Positions 37,031 to 46,759 of a stretch of DNA of 64,000 nucleotides are shown here, piece by piece. This DNA is from Leptolyngbya sp. (GTDB lineage: Bacteria; Cyanobacteriota; Cyanobacteriia; Leptolyngbyales; Leptolyngbyaceae). The stretch's first letter is position 1. Each line of letters opens with the position of its first letter. The notes under the pieces are model-generated. The model searched no databases. It was not told where the DNA came from and saw only the letters and a list, made by a program, of their open reading frames with translations. The stretch covers positions 1 to 64,000 of the forward strand of contig QBMH01000005.1 in NCBI GenBank assembly GCA_003249025.1, read 5' to 3'. Position numbers and translations under genes: made by a program.

Positions 37031-38224
37031 ATGGATCTACTGGAATATCAGGCAAAAGAATTATTTCGAGCGATGGGCATTCCAGTACTGCCCTCCCAGC
37101 GGATTGAGCGCCCCAAGGATTTAAAAGGGCTGATTATTCCCTACCCAGTGGTGCTGAAATCCCAGGTCTACAGCGGCGAACGCGGACGTGTGGGCGGGGT
37201 GAGATTTGTTGAAAATACGATTGATGCGATCGCTGCCGCTCAAACCATTTTCAACCTATCCATCATGGGGGAATATCCCAAAGTGTTGTTGGCAGAGGCG
37301 AAATATGATGCGGATCAGGAATTTTATCTTGCCATTACCCTAAACCGTTCTGTGCGCCGTCCCGTGTTGTTAGGGTCGCAAAAAGGCGGCATTGACGTGG
37401 AGATGGCGATCGACCAGATGCAACATGTCGTCGTCGAACAAGAATTTTCTGCTTACTATGCCCGCAGACTGGCGCTAAAAATGGGATTAGAAGGCAAGCT
37501 CATTGAATCAGTCAGTTCTGTCGTGGAAAAGATGTATCAGCTTTTTGTGCAAAATGACCTGGATTTGATTGAGATTAATCCCTTGGGCGTTAGTACCACT
37601 GGGGAGGTCATGGCGCTGGATGGCAAAATTAGCGTCAACGACGATGCTTGGGCGCGTCATCCCCATCTAGACGCTTTAATTGCCAAGCTAGAAGGCAGTA
37701 GCCCTCAATCGTCTCCGATGTCTATTGTGCCGATGGAGTCGGACGGGCAAATTGCGATCGTTTGCAATGGCGCGGGATTGACCATGGCAACCATGGATTT
37801 GGTCTATCAAGCGGGTGGCAAGCCGATTAGCTTTTTGAACATTGGTAGTGAAACCCGCGCCGATTTTTCACCCGCTCAGCTAAAACATCATCTTAAAGAT
37901 GGATTAGACCAGCTTACCCAAAACAAACAGGTGAAAGTGGTTTTAATCAATCTGATTAGTAATTTAGTGCCTTGTGATGAAGTGGCAGAGATTATTGCAT
38001 CCTCGGTCAAGCGGCATGTTCCCAAGACTAACTCTTTAAAGAGGATTCGACCGGATACGCTGATTGCTCAGGCAACGCGATCGCCGGCGATGGTGGTGCG
38101 TTTGGTGGGCAGTGAGTGCGAGCGCGCTCAGTCACGGCTGGCATCAAACCAAATCTCTTTACTCGATAATCTGGATGAAGCAGTCACTCAGGCAGTTTCA
38201 CTCGCAAAAGTAGGGCGTGGTTAA
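37031..38224 (+). CDS. sucC: Succinyl-CoA synthetase beta subunit-like protein
   Basis: MDLLEYQAKELFRAMGIPVLPS, VVLKSQVYSGERGRVGGVRF, DLIEINPLGVSTTGEVMALDGKI. Followed by the alpha subunit. Confidence 0.9.
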   Translation: MDLLEYQAKELFRAMGIPVLPSQRIERPKDLKGLIIPYPVVLKSQVYSGERGRVGGVRFVENTIDAIAAAQTIFNLSIMGEYPKVLLAEAKYDADQEFYLAITLNRSVRRPVLLGSQKGGIDVEMAIDQMQHVVVEQEFSAYYARRLALKMGLEGKLIESVSSVVEKMYQLFVQNDLDLIEINPLGVSTTGEVMALDGKISVNDDAWARHPHLDALIAKLEGSSPQSSPMSIVPMESDGQIAIVCNGAGLTMATMDLVYQAGGKPISFLNIGSETRADFSPAQLKHHLKDGLDQLTQNKQVKVVLINLISNLVPCDEVAEIIASSVKRHVPKTNSLKRIRPDTLIAQATRSPAMVVRLVGSECERAQSRLASNQISLLDNLDEAVTQAVSLAKVGRG

Positions 38225-38416
38225 GTGGAGTTAATCGGGGCGATTGCGATCGCCTGCCAAATCCCACTCAATTTTTTGAAAAAACCTCGCTGACTGTGAT
38301 CAAGATGGCAGCAGAATCTTTAAACCTCCGCAATTCTAAGAATGGGTCTTTTGTGCCCTCTATCTATCCATTGCAGATTTCGTTTTCCACTCCGCATCAA
38401 CGCTATTACTCCTGTC

Positions 38417-39328
38417 ATGAATTTCACCCCCCAGAACAGAGTCCTAATTCAGGGAATTGCAGAACCGTTGGCAACCGTACACGCCTTACACATGAAGAGG
38501 TATGGTACGCATGTTGTGGCGGGAGTTAGCCCAGGGTATGGGGGCACCAAAGTGCATGAAATTCCTGTTTTTGATCTGGTAGAAATGGCATTGTCGGCAG
38601 TGGGCGAAATTGATACGACCATCATTTTTACCCATCCCTATGCGGCGTTGGATGCAGCCCTAGAGGCGATCGCGGCGGGCATTCGGCAAATTGTTCTGAT
38701 TACAGAAGGCATTCCTCCTTTAGATATGGTCAAACTGCTGCGAAAGGCAGAAATGACCGAAACCTTGGTAGTGGGTCCCAATAGCCCTGGGGTGATTGTG
38801 CCAGGGCAATTGCTTTTGGGCATTCACCCCGTTGAATTTTATACGCCGGGTTCTGTTGGTTTAATTAGCCGCAGTGGCACTTTAACCTATGAAATCGCCC
38901 GTGAATTGACCCTTGCCGGACTGGGACAATCCATGGGGGTTTGCATTGGGGGCGACGCAATTATGGGGTCATCCTTTCCCCAATGGCTCGAAATTATGGA
39001 TGAGGATGAGCATACCGAGATTATTGTGTTGGTGGGCGAAATTGGCGGCGATAGTGAAGAAGCAGCGGCTCACTACATTGCAGAGGCGATCGATAAGCCT
39101 GTAGTTGCTTATGTTGCTGGGCAGACTGCCCCGAAAGGGCGGCGCGTAGGTCATGCTGGGGCAATCATTGCCTCCCAGATTTCTACATTGGGTAGCGAAA
39201 TTGGCACTGCTGTCAGCAAAATTACTGCATTTGAACGGGCAAATATCCCAGTGGCAAATTATCCATCCCAAATTCCAACTTTGGTGAAAAAGGCTTTAAG
39301 ATTGCCAACAAAACATTCCAATGTATGA
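38417..39328 (+). CDS. sucD: Succinyl-CoA synthetase alpha subunit-like protein
   Basis: VLIQGIAEPLA...YGTHVVAGVSPGYGGTKVHEIPVFD, GPNSPGVIVPGQ, catalytic-His region GRRVGHAGAII. Start 38417 preferred over 38342. Confidence 0.9.
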   Translation: MNFTPQNRVLIQGIAEPLATVHALHMKRYGTHVVAGVSPGYGGTKVHEIPVFDLVEMALSAVGEIDTTIIFTHPYAALDAALEAIAAGIRQIVLITEGIPPLDMVKLLRKAEMTETLVVGPNSPGVIVPGQLLLGIHPVEFYTPGSVGLISRSGTLTYEIARELTLAGLGQSMGVCIGGDAIMGSSFPQWLEIMDEDEHTEIIVLVGEIGGDSEEAAAHYIAEAIDKPVVAYVAGQTAPKGRRVGHAGAIIASQISTLGSEIGTAVSKITAFERANIPVANYPSQIPTLVKKALRLPTKHSNV

Positions 39329-39374
39329 CGTATTCAGGACGTATTCAGACAGGGGGTATAATCTCCAATTTGTT

Positions 39375-40526
39375 TTAACCGCGATCGCTCACGACTTGTT
39401 GCAACAGTTGGGCAATCTGTTGATTCGTTGTATCTAGATTAAATCGTTGGCTGGCTGACTGTTGAGCTTGATGGGCGATCGCGATCGCCTGCCCTGGCTG
39501 GCTATGACACTGTTGGATGATGTCTGCGAGTTTCAGCACATCGCCTGGTGGCGATAACCAGCCAGTTTTACCATGTTCAATCAACTCAATCACACCCCCT
39601 GCTGCCGCTGCGACAATTGGTGTGCCGCACAGCATCGCTTCCACAATCACCCGACCAAACGGCTCTGGGGCAGTGGAAGTGTGGGCAATTAGATCGCACA
39701 TCGTCATCAACTGTGGCACATCTGAGCGGAAGCCCAGAAACCGGACTCGATCGCCCAATCCTAACTGCTCCACTTGTTGATGTAATTGTGCCACAAAGGC
39801 ATCTTCACCAAACAGGGCATCGCCCACGAGCAACGCTACCACATCCACAGGGCAATATTGCAATGCTTCAATCAATACCTGTTGACCTTTCCAGGGAGAC
39901 AACCGACTAAAATGACCCACCACAAAGCGATCGCCTAAACCCAATGTTTGACGCATTTGAGCGGCAACATCGGCGTGATGTTGATATCGCTGAAGATCGA
40001 ATCCGTTGTAAACCACTTTGACGCGATCGCGGTTTCCTCCGGCAGCAATAAATGAAGCTACACTGGCGTGGGAGTTAGCAATGACTAACGATGAAAATCG
40101 GTTTGCTAAGCCAATAATAAGTCTTCGATTGATAGCGCTAAAATGCTCTGAAGAAACAATGTCGTGTAGATGATAGACCAATGGACGATGGGCTAAAAGG
40201 CTAGCGATCGCACCGACGACTAAAGCCTTTTGTGTATTGGCATAAATCACGTCATACTCTCGACTCAACTGGGCAATCTCTCCAATGAATGGCAGAAGTT
40301 GACCTAAGCTACTCAATCCTTTCAGCAAATTGCTATCTTTTTGCACTTGAATCGCTCGCCCGGTTAACACTTGTACTGGAATATCCTGCTGCTCCAAAAG
40401 CTCTCGAAATGAACCGTCTGCTAGTAATCCAACCAGGCAGCGATCGCGATAGGGCTTTGCTACATCCAATAGGCAAAGTTCGGCTCCTCCCGGCTTGCCA
40501 CTTTGATCAAGAAAGAGAATCTTCAT
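39375..40526 (-). CDS. Glycosyltransferase family 4
   Basis: LDQSGKPGGAELCLLDVA, VVYNGFDLQRYQ, HFSRLSPWKGQQVLIEAL, EPFGRVIVEAMLCGTPIVAAAAGG. Confidence 0.9.
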   Translation of the reverse strand: MKILFLDQSGKPGGAELCLLDVAKPYRDRCLVGLLADGSFRELLEQQDIPVQVLTGRAIQVQKDSNLLKGLSSLGQLLPFIGEIAQLSREYDVIYANTQKALVVGAIASLLAHRPLVYHLHDIVSSEHFSAINRRLIIGLANRFSSLVIANSHASVASFIAAGGNRDRVKVVYNGFDLQRYQHHADVAAQMRQTLGLGDRFVVGHFSRLSPWKGQQVLIEALQYCPVDVVALLVGDALFGEDAFVAQLHQQVEQLGLGDRVRFLGFRSDVPQLMTMCDLIAHTSTAPEPFGRVIVEAMLCGTPIVAAAAGGVIELIEHGKTGWLSPPGDVLKLADIIQQCHSQPGQAIAIAHQAQQSASQRFNLDTTNQQIAQLLQQVVSDRG

Positions 40527-40553
40527 TTGAATTCAGATGTTTTACTTCATGAT

Positions 40554-41702
40554 TTAAGCCAGCAAAAACTGCCGTACCTGTTGCGCGATCGCTGTCCAGT
40601 CAAAACGTTGCTTGGCATAGTCGCTGCAAGCGGTTCGCGTGGGTAGCGTTATCTGCCCTGACAAAATATCTGTTAGGGCATGAGCGATACTGTTGGCTCC
40701 ACTCGTTTGAGTAATCAGGTGTGGAGAAAAATCACCAATCACTTCTGGCATTCCACCCACTGGCGTACAAACTACAGGCGTACCACAGGCGAGGGATTCC
40801 ACCAGCACTAAGCCAAACCCCTCCAGCGATTGACTGGGCATGATGGTCAGGTCAGCCGCTTGATAGGCAATGGGTAGATCTTCATCAGGCAGAAAACCAA
40901 GAAACTGAACGTGGTTTTGCAGTTCAAGTTCCTTCGTCTGGTGCTCTAAATCATCTCTTAAAGGACCTCTGCCTGCGATCGCCAGCCAAATATCAGGATA
41001 GGTTTGTTTGACCTGTGCCACAGCCAACAGCAACTTATCTAGCCCCATACGATGGACTAGACGGCGCGGAGTGAATAAGATAAAGCGATCTGGTGACCAT
41101 TCCAGTTTTTCTCGTGCTTGTTGTCGGGTCAAGTTTGGCTGAAAGTGTTGGATATCGACTCCACCCGGAATCACATGAATCTGCTCCCAGGAAATATGAT
41201 ATTCCCGATGCAAGATCTCACCAAAGGCTTTGCTCAACACAATGAAGCGATCGCAGCGCTGGTAGACAGTTTGTTCAATCAGTTTTTTGAATAAAATGCT
41301 TAGTTTGTTACTGCCTTCGCGATCGCTTTCCTGTGCCCAAGGTCCATGAAAAGTACAGGTGACTGGCACATCTTTTGGCAGATGGGGTAACAGAGGCAAC
41401 CCATAGAGCGCAAAGTGCAAATTGATCGCGTCTGGTTGAGATTGAAAGCCACTATTAAATACTTGGTTTGCTGACCAAAGCCGTTTCAATAGAGAAGCTT
41501 CTGATTCAGCTAAATTTGTTAGTTGTAGTGGAAACTTGGATCGGCTTGTGGGTAAGCCGATACCAAAAAGTTCAACATTCGTTTGTAATTTAATTAAATT
41601 ATGGACTAACTCATAAACATAGCGATCGAGTCCACCCGGATTTTTGGGAAACCAGTAATTACCAACAACGGTTATTTGAGTAGAGTGAATTGATGAGTTC
41701 AT
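40554..41702 (-). CDS. Glycosyltransferase family 4
   Basis: NPGGLDRYVYELVH, VIPGGVDIQHFQPN, FTPRRLVHRMGLDKLLLA, EGFGLVLVESLACGTPVVCTPVGGMPEV. Confidence 0.9.
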   Translation of the reverse strand: MNSSIHSTQITVVGNYWFPKNPGGLDRYVYELVHNLIKLQTNVELFGIGLPTSRSKFPLQLTNLAESEASLLKRLWSANQVFNSGFQSQPDAINLHFALYGLPLLPHLPKDVPVTCTFHGPWAQESDREGSNKLSILFKKLIEQTVYQRCDRFIVLSKAFGEILHREYHISWEQIHVIPGGVDIQHFQPNLTRQQAREKLEWSPDRFILFTPRRLVHRMGLDKLLLAVAQVKQTYPDIWLAIAGRGPLRDDLEHQTKELELQNHVQFLGFLPDEDLPIAYQAADLTIMPSQSLEGFGLVLVESLACGTPVVCTPVGGMPEVIGDFSPHLITQTSGANSIAHALTDILSGQITLPTRTACSDYAKQRFDWTAIAQQVRQFLLA

Positions 41703-41722
41703 ATAAGCTTAATCTAAGTACA

Positions 41723-41863
41723 TCAACTAATGACTTGCTGAATAAACTCTAAATATTTCTGAGCAATCTTTTCAGTTGTAAAGTCTTGTACTCGTGCTTG
41801 TAATGTTTTGAAGTCTAGGGGGCGATCAAGCGTTTCGCAAATTGCAGCAGCAAGACTGTCAGT
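41723..41863 (-). pseudogene. Remnant of a glycosyltransferase C-terminus
   Basis: Minus-strand reading DSLAAAICETLDRPLDFKTLQARVQDFTTEKIAQKYLEFIQQVIS-stop, with a stop just upstream in the same frame. Confidence 0.65.
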
Positions 41864-41993
41864 TTAAGATAAATCGAGTTAGTCCATTACCATGCATGGG
41901 CGGCAAAAAAACTGATCAGTTGATTGTTCATGCTTTAGTACTTTTGCGATGGGCACTATGAATCTGTCTGTCGAGTTTAGGGAGTGAATAAAT

Positions 41994-42758
41994 TTAAATC
42001 CATAACCACGGAAATAGAGTATTGATTGAGCTACGAACCCGAAATTTCCATAAATCATTCGTTGTATATCCTCGGTTATCGGCTCCACGAAATCCTTCGA
42101 TTAAAGGGGTAACTTTAAAGCGACGCACAAACTTAATGTTGGACTGTTGATCAAACCATTTTCTCAGCAGTTCTTCTGCTCCAGAATTGGTAGGTACATC
42201 TGGCTCATTGAGTCTCAGCTTTTGATAAATATTCTGCAAGCATGTTTGATAGGCTTTAGGTGTCCAAGCAATCAAAAAAGTATCAACCCAATGCTTAGGA
42301 AAATTTCTGAAATTACAATAGATTCCAAAGTTGTTAGGTTGTCGGTTAATCAGCTTGTCAATATTTTCTACAATATATCGACCCGTTATCTTCCAAACAA
42401 TAGTATTCTCCGGTTGTCTAGCAATGATTGCGGAATTCTCCATTGCATAGTCAATCAGTTTAAATTCACCATAGGCGCGATCGTAGTGAGGTGGATAGTC
42501 AAGCCCATTAAACACAATGAACTCAACTTGATCGGACAGGTTTCTTTCTTTTACTAGCTTTTCTAAACTAGATATCTCTGAGTTGGAATTTTCAGCAAAA
42601 ACAATTGCATCGCAGCATTGATTCAGTTTAGATAAATAGAATTTGAATGCCTGTTCATAATCTTTTAGTCGTAGGGCTGGATCGGTTCTCTTCAGATTGG
42701 GAACTCCGCTTTTCGGAGTGATTGTTGCTGTTAGTAGTAAAACATTTTTAGTTTTCAT
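41994..42758 (-). CDS. Hypothetical protein in the EPS cluster (possible glycosyltransferase-fold protein)
   Basis: MKTKNVLLLTATITPKSGVPNLKRTDP...VWKITGRYIVENIDKLI...; intact ORF between degraded GT genes. Confidence 0.55.
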   Translation of the reverse strand: MKTKNVLLLTATITPKSGVPNLKRTDPALRLKDYEQAFKFYLSKLNQCCDAIVFAENSNSEISSLEKLVKERNLSDQVEFIVFNGLDYPPHYDRAYGEFKLIDYAMENSAIIARQPENTIVWKITGRYIVENIDKLINRQPNNFGIYCNFRNFPKHWVDTFLIAWTPKAYQTCLQNIYQKLRLNEPDVPTNSGAEELLRKWFDQQSNIKFVRRFKVTPLIEGFRGADNRGYTTNDLWKFRVRSSINTLFPWLWI

Positions 42759-43206
42759 AAGCTCCTTTCAGTGCCATACTTTCAAACAAATCTATGTACT
42801 CTTTGGCTTGTTGCTGCCAACTGTATTTTTCTACAACTTATCTGGCTACTTTGCCCAGCACTTGGCATTTTTGAGGATTATCAGAAAGCACCTGGAGGAT
42901 CTGAAAAAGGCATTTCTCATCCGTTTGATCTGTTAGAACAAAGCCACTTTCAGGGGATACAATCTCTGCGACTCCTGCTGTGGCGCAAACAATCACGGGT
43001 AAGCCGGAAGCCATTGCTTAAAGTACTACCATGCCAAACGGTTCATAGTGAGACGAAAAAATAAACATATCTACGGCTCGCATCAAATGAGAAGTAATGC
43101 CATTTTCTCCCCATAAAGTTCCTAGAACAAATAGAACACTAGGATTTGTATCAGTGGGATCAAAAGAATTAGTTCTCGGACGGAGCGGAGAATTGTATCT
43201 TTGCAT
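42748..43206 (-). pseudogene. Glycosyltransferase family 4 pseudogene with two in-frame nonsense codons
   Basis: AVDMFIFSSHYEPFGMVVL*AMASGLPVIVCATAGVAEIVSPESGFVLTDQTDEKCLFQILQVLSDNPQKCQVLGKVAR*VVEKYSWQQQAKEYIDLFESMALKGAYEN*, single frame with two TAA codons. Confidence 0.9.
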
Positions 43207-43262
43207 AATTTTTAGTCTGAATAACTATCAAGAAATAATCTAGATTTCAGCACCATTTCTTT

Positions 43263-44711
43263 TCAGGAAGAACTATAAGGCACTTTCATAGGCTTAGACT
43301 CAGAAACCGTTTTCTGAATGGGGAGTAAATTTTGATATCTGTAATATTTGTGCCCCGCGATTGTCATACCTGAGAATCCCCAAAATAGTATTCCGGGAAG
43401 TAGTACTAAAGCGTTATTAAACGGAAGTGTTATTAAGATACTTGGTAGGATTGCGCGAGAAGCATTCATGAAAGGATCAAAACGTATTTCTTGATATGAA
43501 TAGAGAGTGAAAGATATTAGCACGATGCCACTGAGATAAGGCGCTAGCCCAAGCCATCCTAGGGTGGCAATAATATCTAAAACGCCTGCGTCAACAATCC
43601 CTTTACCTCCCATGCCTCGACCTAAAAATTCGGATAATACATTATTTAAGAGTTGAGCATAGATTTCCTGCCGCTCGTTTGCACTTGTATCGCCCTCAGT
43701 ATCTGAGAAAGATTGCAAGCGTACGATGATGGGTTCCGCAAGAGGAGTTGAGATGACTATTGGAACCAAAAAGACACCAATAATTAGAAATATCATGATT
43801 ACTCTTATCTTTAGATTGGGCTTAAGGGTTACCCAAAAACTGAACATTCCTATTAGCCAACCGATCCAGGCTCCCCGAACTTGTGATAAGAGAAACGACA
43901 AGCCCCCAATGACTACTGATGGCAAGATTAAGCTGCCACGGCTCCCAATTGATATTAATAAACACGCCATCATTGCATAGGCAAATGTGAATGGAAAGTT
44001 TAACGTACTCCATACTCGTATCTGCTGTGGTTCAGGCCACCCGCAGCAGAGTTGCAAGTCTTCTGCATTTGCAAGCCAAAATTTATCCCACTCCGGAGCT
44101 ACTAGATATTGGTATATTCCATAAATTCCCATGATTAAGATTGCCCAAACAAACACTCGTTGGGTGTTTTTCTGAAACTTAGGATAGTCCTGCCAGTTCA
44201 CCATCAGATGAACTCCTAAAAAAATACCTGGAAGCCAACTTAAAATGCCTTGGATGACTTGGGGAATTGGATTGCCTTTAACTATTCCCATAAGAAAAGC
44301 ATAAGAAATACTTACAAAAGCCAAGATGAACGGTGTTCCTCCCTGTTGATGTAAGCGTGGCAGTTGTTTGAAGAATGTCACTGCCGTCAGCATGGTTACC
44401 AAATAGGGAGTCAGAATGATAAAGCGCATTCCAGGATTGATAATGCCATTCTGATACTCAACTAGGCGTGAGATGAAAGGAGATAAAAACCAGACCCACC
44501 AGTTGAACCCTAGATACAAAATTGGGTAGCGCAGATACAGAAATACACCGACTGTTAAAGCACCTGCTGGAAAGACTACTTGGAGGATGCTACTGAACCG
44601 AATTAACAGACAAAGAGACACTGGGATAATGAACCCCAAAATTCCTATCCATGCTGCCTGAGGTTCTAAGCTCAATGGGTTCTTTAGTAAGAAAAAGGAT
44701 TTCGCTACCAT
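43263..44711 (-). CDS. O-antigen polymerase/Wzy-like multi-spanning membrane protein
   Basis: About 10-12 hydrophobic segments; location between GT genes; LSQVRGAWIGWLIGMFSF region typical of Wzy/WaaL-type proteins. Confidence 0.75.
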   Translation of the reverse strand: MVAKSFFLLKNPLSLEPQAAWIGILGFIIPVSLCLLIRFSSILQVVFPAGALTVGVFLYLRYPILYLGFNWWVWFLSPFISRLVEYQNGIINPGMRFIILTPYLVTMLTAVTFFKQLPRLHQQGGTPFILAFVSISYAFLMGIVKGNPIPQVIQGILSWLPGIFLGVHLMVNWQDYPKFQKNTQRVFVWAILIMGIYGIYQYLVAPEWDKFWLANAEDLQLCCGWPEPQQIRVWSTLNFPFTFAYAMMACLLISIGSRGSLILPSVVIGGLSFLLSQVRGAWIGWLIGMFSFWVTLKPNLKIRVIMIFLIIGVFLVPIVISTPLAEPIIVRLQSFSDTEGDTSANERQEIYAQLLNNVLSEFLGRGMGGKGIVDAGVLDIIATLGWLGLAPYLSGIVLISFTLYSYQEIRFDPFMNASRAILPSILITLPFNNALVLLPGILFWGFSGMTIAGHKYYRYQNLLPIQKTVSESKPMKVPYSSS

Positions 44712-44714
44712 TGC

Positions 44715-45638
44715 TTACCTACTTTGCCAAGTTTGATATCCCTGCCAGCGTCCCTGCATTGCAGCCACCCATTTTTTTGCTGCTAGCAAACCCTCTTTGG
44801 GAAAAAAGCGCAGGCATTGTAATAATCCGAACGATTGCTGTGTACCAATGATCAAAGACCAGAGGAGAAATACGATCCGTTGAATAGGAGATAGATATTC
44901 TAGAACTGAGATTGTTTCGTTATGCACTGCATTGGTTAAAGCCATAGTGTTAAATGTGTGCCTCTGGTCTTCATCAAATCGTTGGGCTGGATAGTGATCA
45001 ACTGCAACTTTCGGATCATAAATTAGTTTCCATCCCTGCTTTTGAACAGTGAGAGAAAATGCAAATTCGTAGTGAACTTGGGCACCCGTTCCTCTCATGC
45101 GCTCATCGAATTTGAGATTTTTAATAGCTGCCTGCCGAAAGCTCATGTTGACCCCTTTCAAGATATCGACCTCACAAATTTCGTCTACACCAATGTGGTG
45201 ATTGCCGATCGCCCGTCCAAACCAACTCAATTTGCCGACTACAGTTGCAGCACCGTCTTCTAAAATCTCGCCATGGTAAACATAATCTCTACCCCCAACG
45301 CCACCAATCTGGTCATCGGCTAGAAAATGTTTCTCAATCCGTTCAATCCAGTCAGGGTGGGGCACTGAATCATCATCGGTAATGGTCAGAATATCGCCCT
45401 TTAGGGCTGACAGTCCGGCATTCATGGCGGCAACCAAACCAGGGACAGTTACTTCAACGGTTTGTAGCGGCAACTTAAGATGGCTAACTGTTTGCAAAGC
45501 TTCCCAGGTTTCAGTATCAATGTCGCGGATGGCAACAATCAATTGATCAATCGGCCGGGTTTGCTGGGCTAAGGCTTTGAGGCATCGCAGCAGATCGTGG
45601 GGGCGGCGATAGGTGGGGACTAAAACAGTAATTAACAT
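44715..45638 (-). CDS. Glycosyltransferase family 2
   Basis: ITVLVPTYRRPHDLLRCLKALAQQ, GDILTITDDDSVPHPDWIERI. Confidence 0.9.
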   Translation of the reverse strand: MLITVLVPTYRRPHDLLRCLKALAQQTRPIDQLIVAIRDIDTETWEALQTVSHLKLPLQTVEVTVPGLVAAMNAGLSALKGDILTITDDDSVPHPDWIERIEKHFLADDQIGGVGGRDYVYHGEILEDGAATVVGKLSWFGRAIGNHHIGVDEICEVDILKGVNMSFRQAAIKNLKFDERMRGTGAQVHYEFAFSLTVQKQGWKLIYDPKVAVDHYPAQRFDEDQRHTFNTMALTNAVHNETISVLEYLSPIQRIVFLLWSLIIGTQQSFGLLQCLRFFPKEGLLAAKKWVAAMQGRWQGYQTWQSR

Positions 45639-45640
45639 GG

Positions 45641-46759
45641 TTAGGCTAGTTGTTCAAATCTATCAATATAATGTTGAGCCATTTGGCTCCAGCTATGATT
45701 TTCTGCAATCACACGAGCATGAATACCCATTTGTTTTCGTTGAATTGGATGATGGGTTAAATAGAGCATCTCTTTGACCAGAGTTGGAATATCGTCGGGA
45801 TTGGAAATAACAATCCCTGCTTCGGGATCCAACAGTTCGGCGGCAGGAGTTGCAGCACTGGTAATAACTGGAATTCCTGATGCCATTGCTTCTAGTACTA
45901 CTAATCCAAAGGTTTCATAGCGAGAGGGAAACACCAAAAAGTCACTTGTTCGCATGAGGTCAGGAATATCTTGGCGATATCCCAGAAAATGTACCCGGCC
46001 ATCAACAGCCAACTCACGAGCTAACGCAGGATAAGGGCTACCAGTTACGTTTCCAACGACAGCAAGGTGTAACCCGGAAACCTTTACCAAAGCTTTAAGA
46101 ACAGAGTCAAGATTTTTGCGCGAGGAACGGATGTCTCCGGCAAAAATAGCGAGGGGTACTACTTCTGGTAATGCCAAGGCTTTACGATCGCAATGACCAG
46201 GATAAAACTCATTTGTATCGACCCCGTTGTAAATGACCTGGATGCGATCGCTGGCAACGCCAATCTTCTGTAAGTCATCACGCACTTGAGCGGATACAGC
46301 AATAATCTGGCGTGCCTGGGCAAAAGCACGACCTTCCCAACGAGCATTTAAGGCGGTATAAAGCCACTGGTATAGACCATAAGCATCTTTGTGCTGTTGC
46401 CAAACGTGGGCTGGAGAGTCTAACCAGGCACTATGGACGAAATGGGCAGCATTTACGTCTGCGCTTGCCCAGGTAATTGCCCCATTGACCTTAACTAAAT
46501 CGAATTCTCGCCCATGAGCATTAAGCCATTGAGACGACAGACTGGCAAAGCGCAGATTTTTGAGTAACTCTGTGGGCACTTTTCCGACTGAAATTGGCAC
46601 CCAATTGAAACCGGATTGCTTTTGAAGTGACTCGGCAATGTGAGTCGCGACAACGGTTACCTGATGACCACGGCGCAAGGCTTCTTGAGTGACCTCGTAA
46701 TTCACTCGTCCCTGTCCGTCCCCTTTAGCAACCTTGTGAGTAACAATGCACAGTTTCAT
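45641..46759 (-). CDS. Glycosyltransferase family 4
   Basis: VIYNGVDTNEFYPG, FVFPSRYETFGLVVLEAMASGIPVITSAAT-like C-terminal domain. Confidence 0.92.
   Translation of the reverse strand: MKLCIVTHKVAKGDGQGRVNYEVTQEALRRGHQVTVVATHIAESLQKQSGFNWVPISVGKVPTELLKNLRFASLSSQWLNAHGREFDLVKVNGAITWASADVNAAHFVHSAWLDSPAHVWQQHKDAYGLYQWLYTALNARWEGRAFAQARQIIAVSAQVRDDLQKIGVASDRIQVIYNGVDTNEFYPGHCDRKALALPEVVPLAIFAGDIRSSRKNLDSVLKALVKVSGLHLAVVGNVTGSPYPALARELAVDGRVHFLGYRQDIPDLMRTSDFLVFPSRYETFGLVVLEAMASGIPVITSAATPAAELLDPEAGIVISNPDDIPTLVKEMLYLTHHPIQRKQMGIHARVIAENHSWSQMAQHYIDRFEQLA

Noticed and set aside
42697-43064. Plus-strand ORFs 42697-42936 and 42771-43064
   Set aside because: Antisense to the GT4 pseudogene and the start of the 254-aa gene; no protein-family resemblance.
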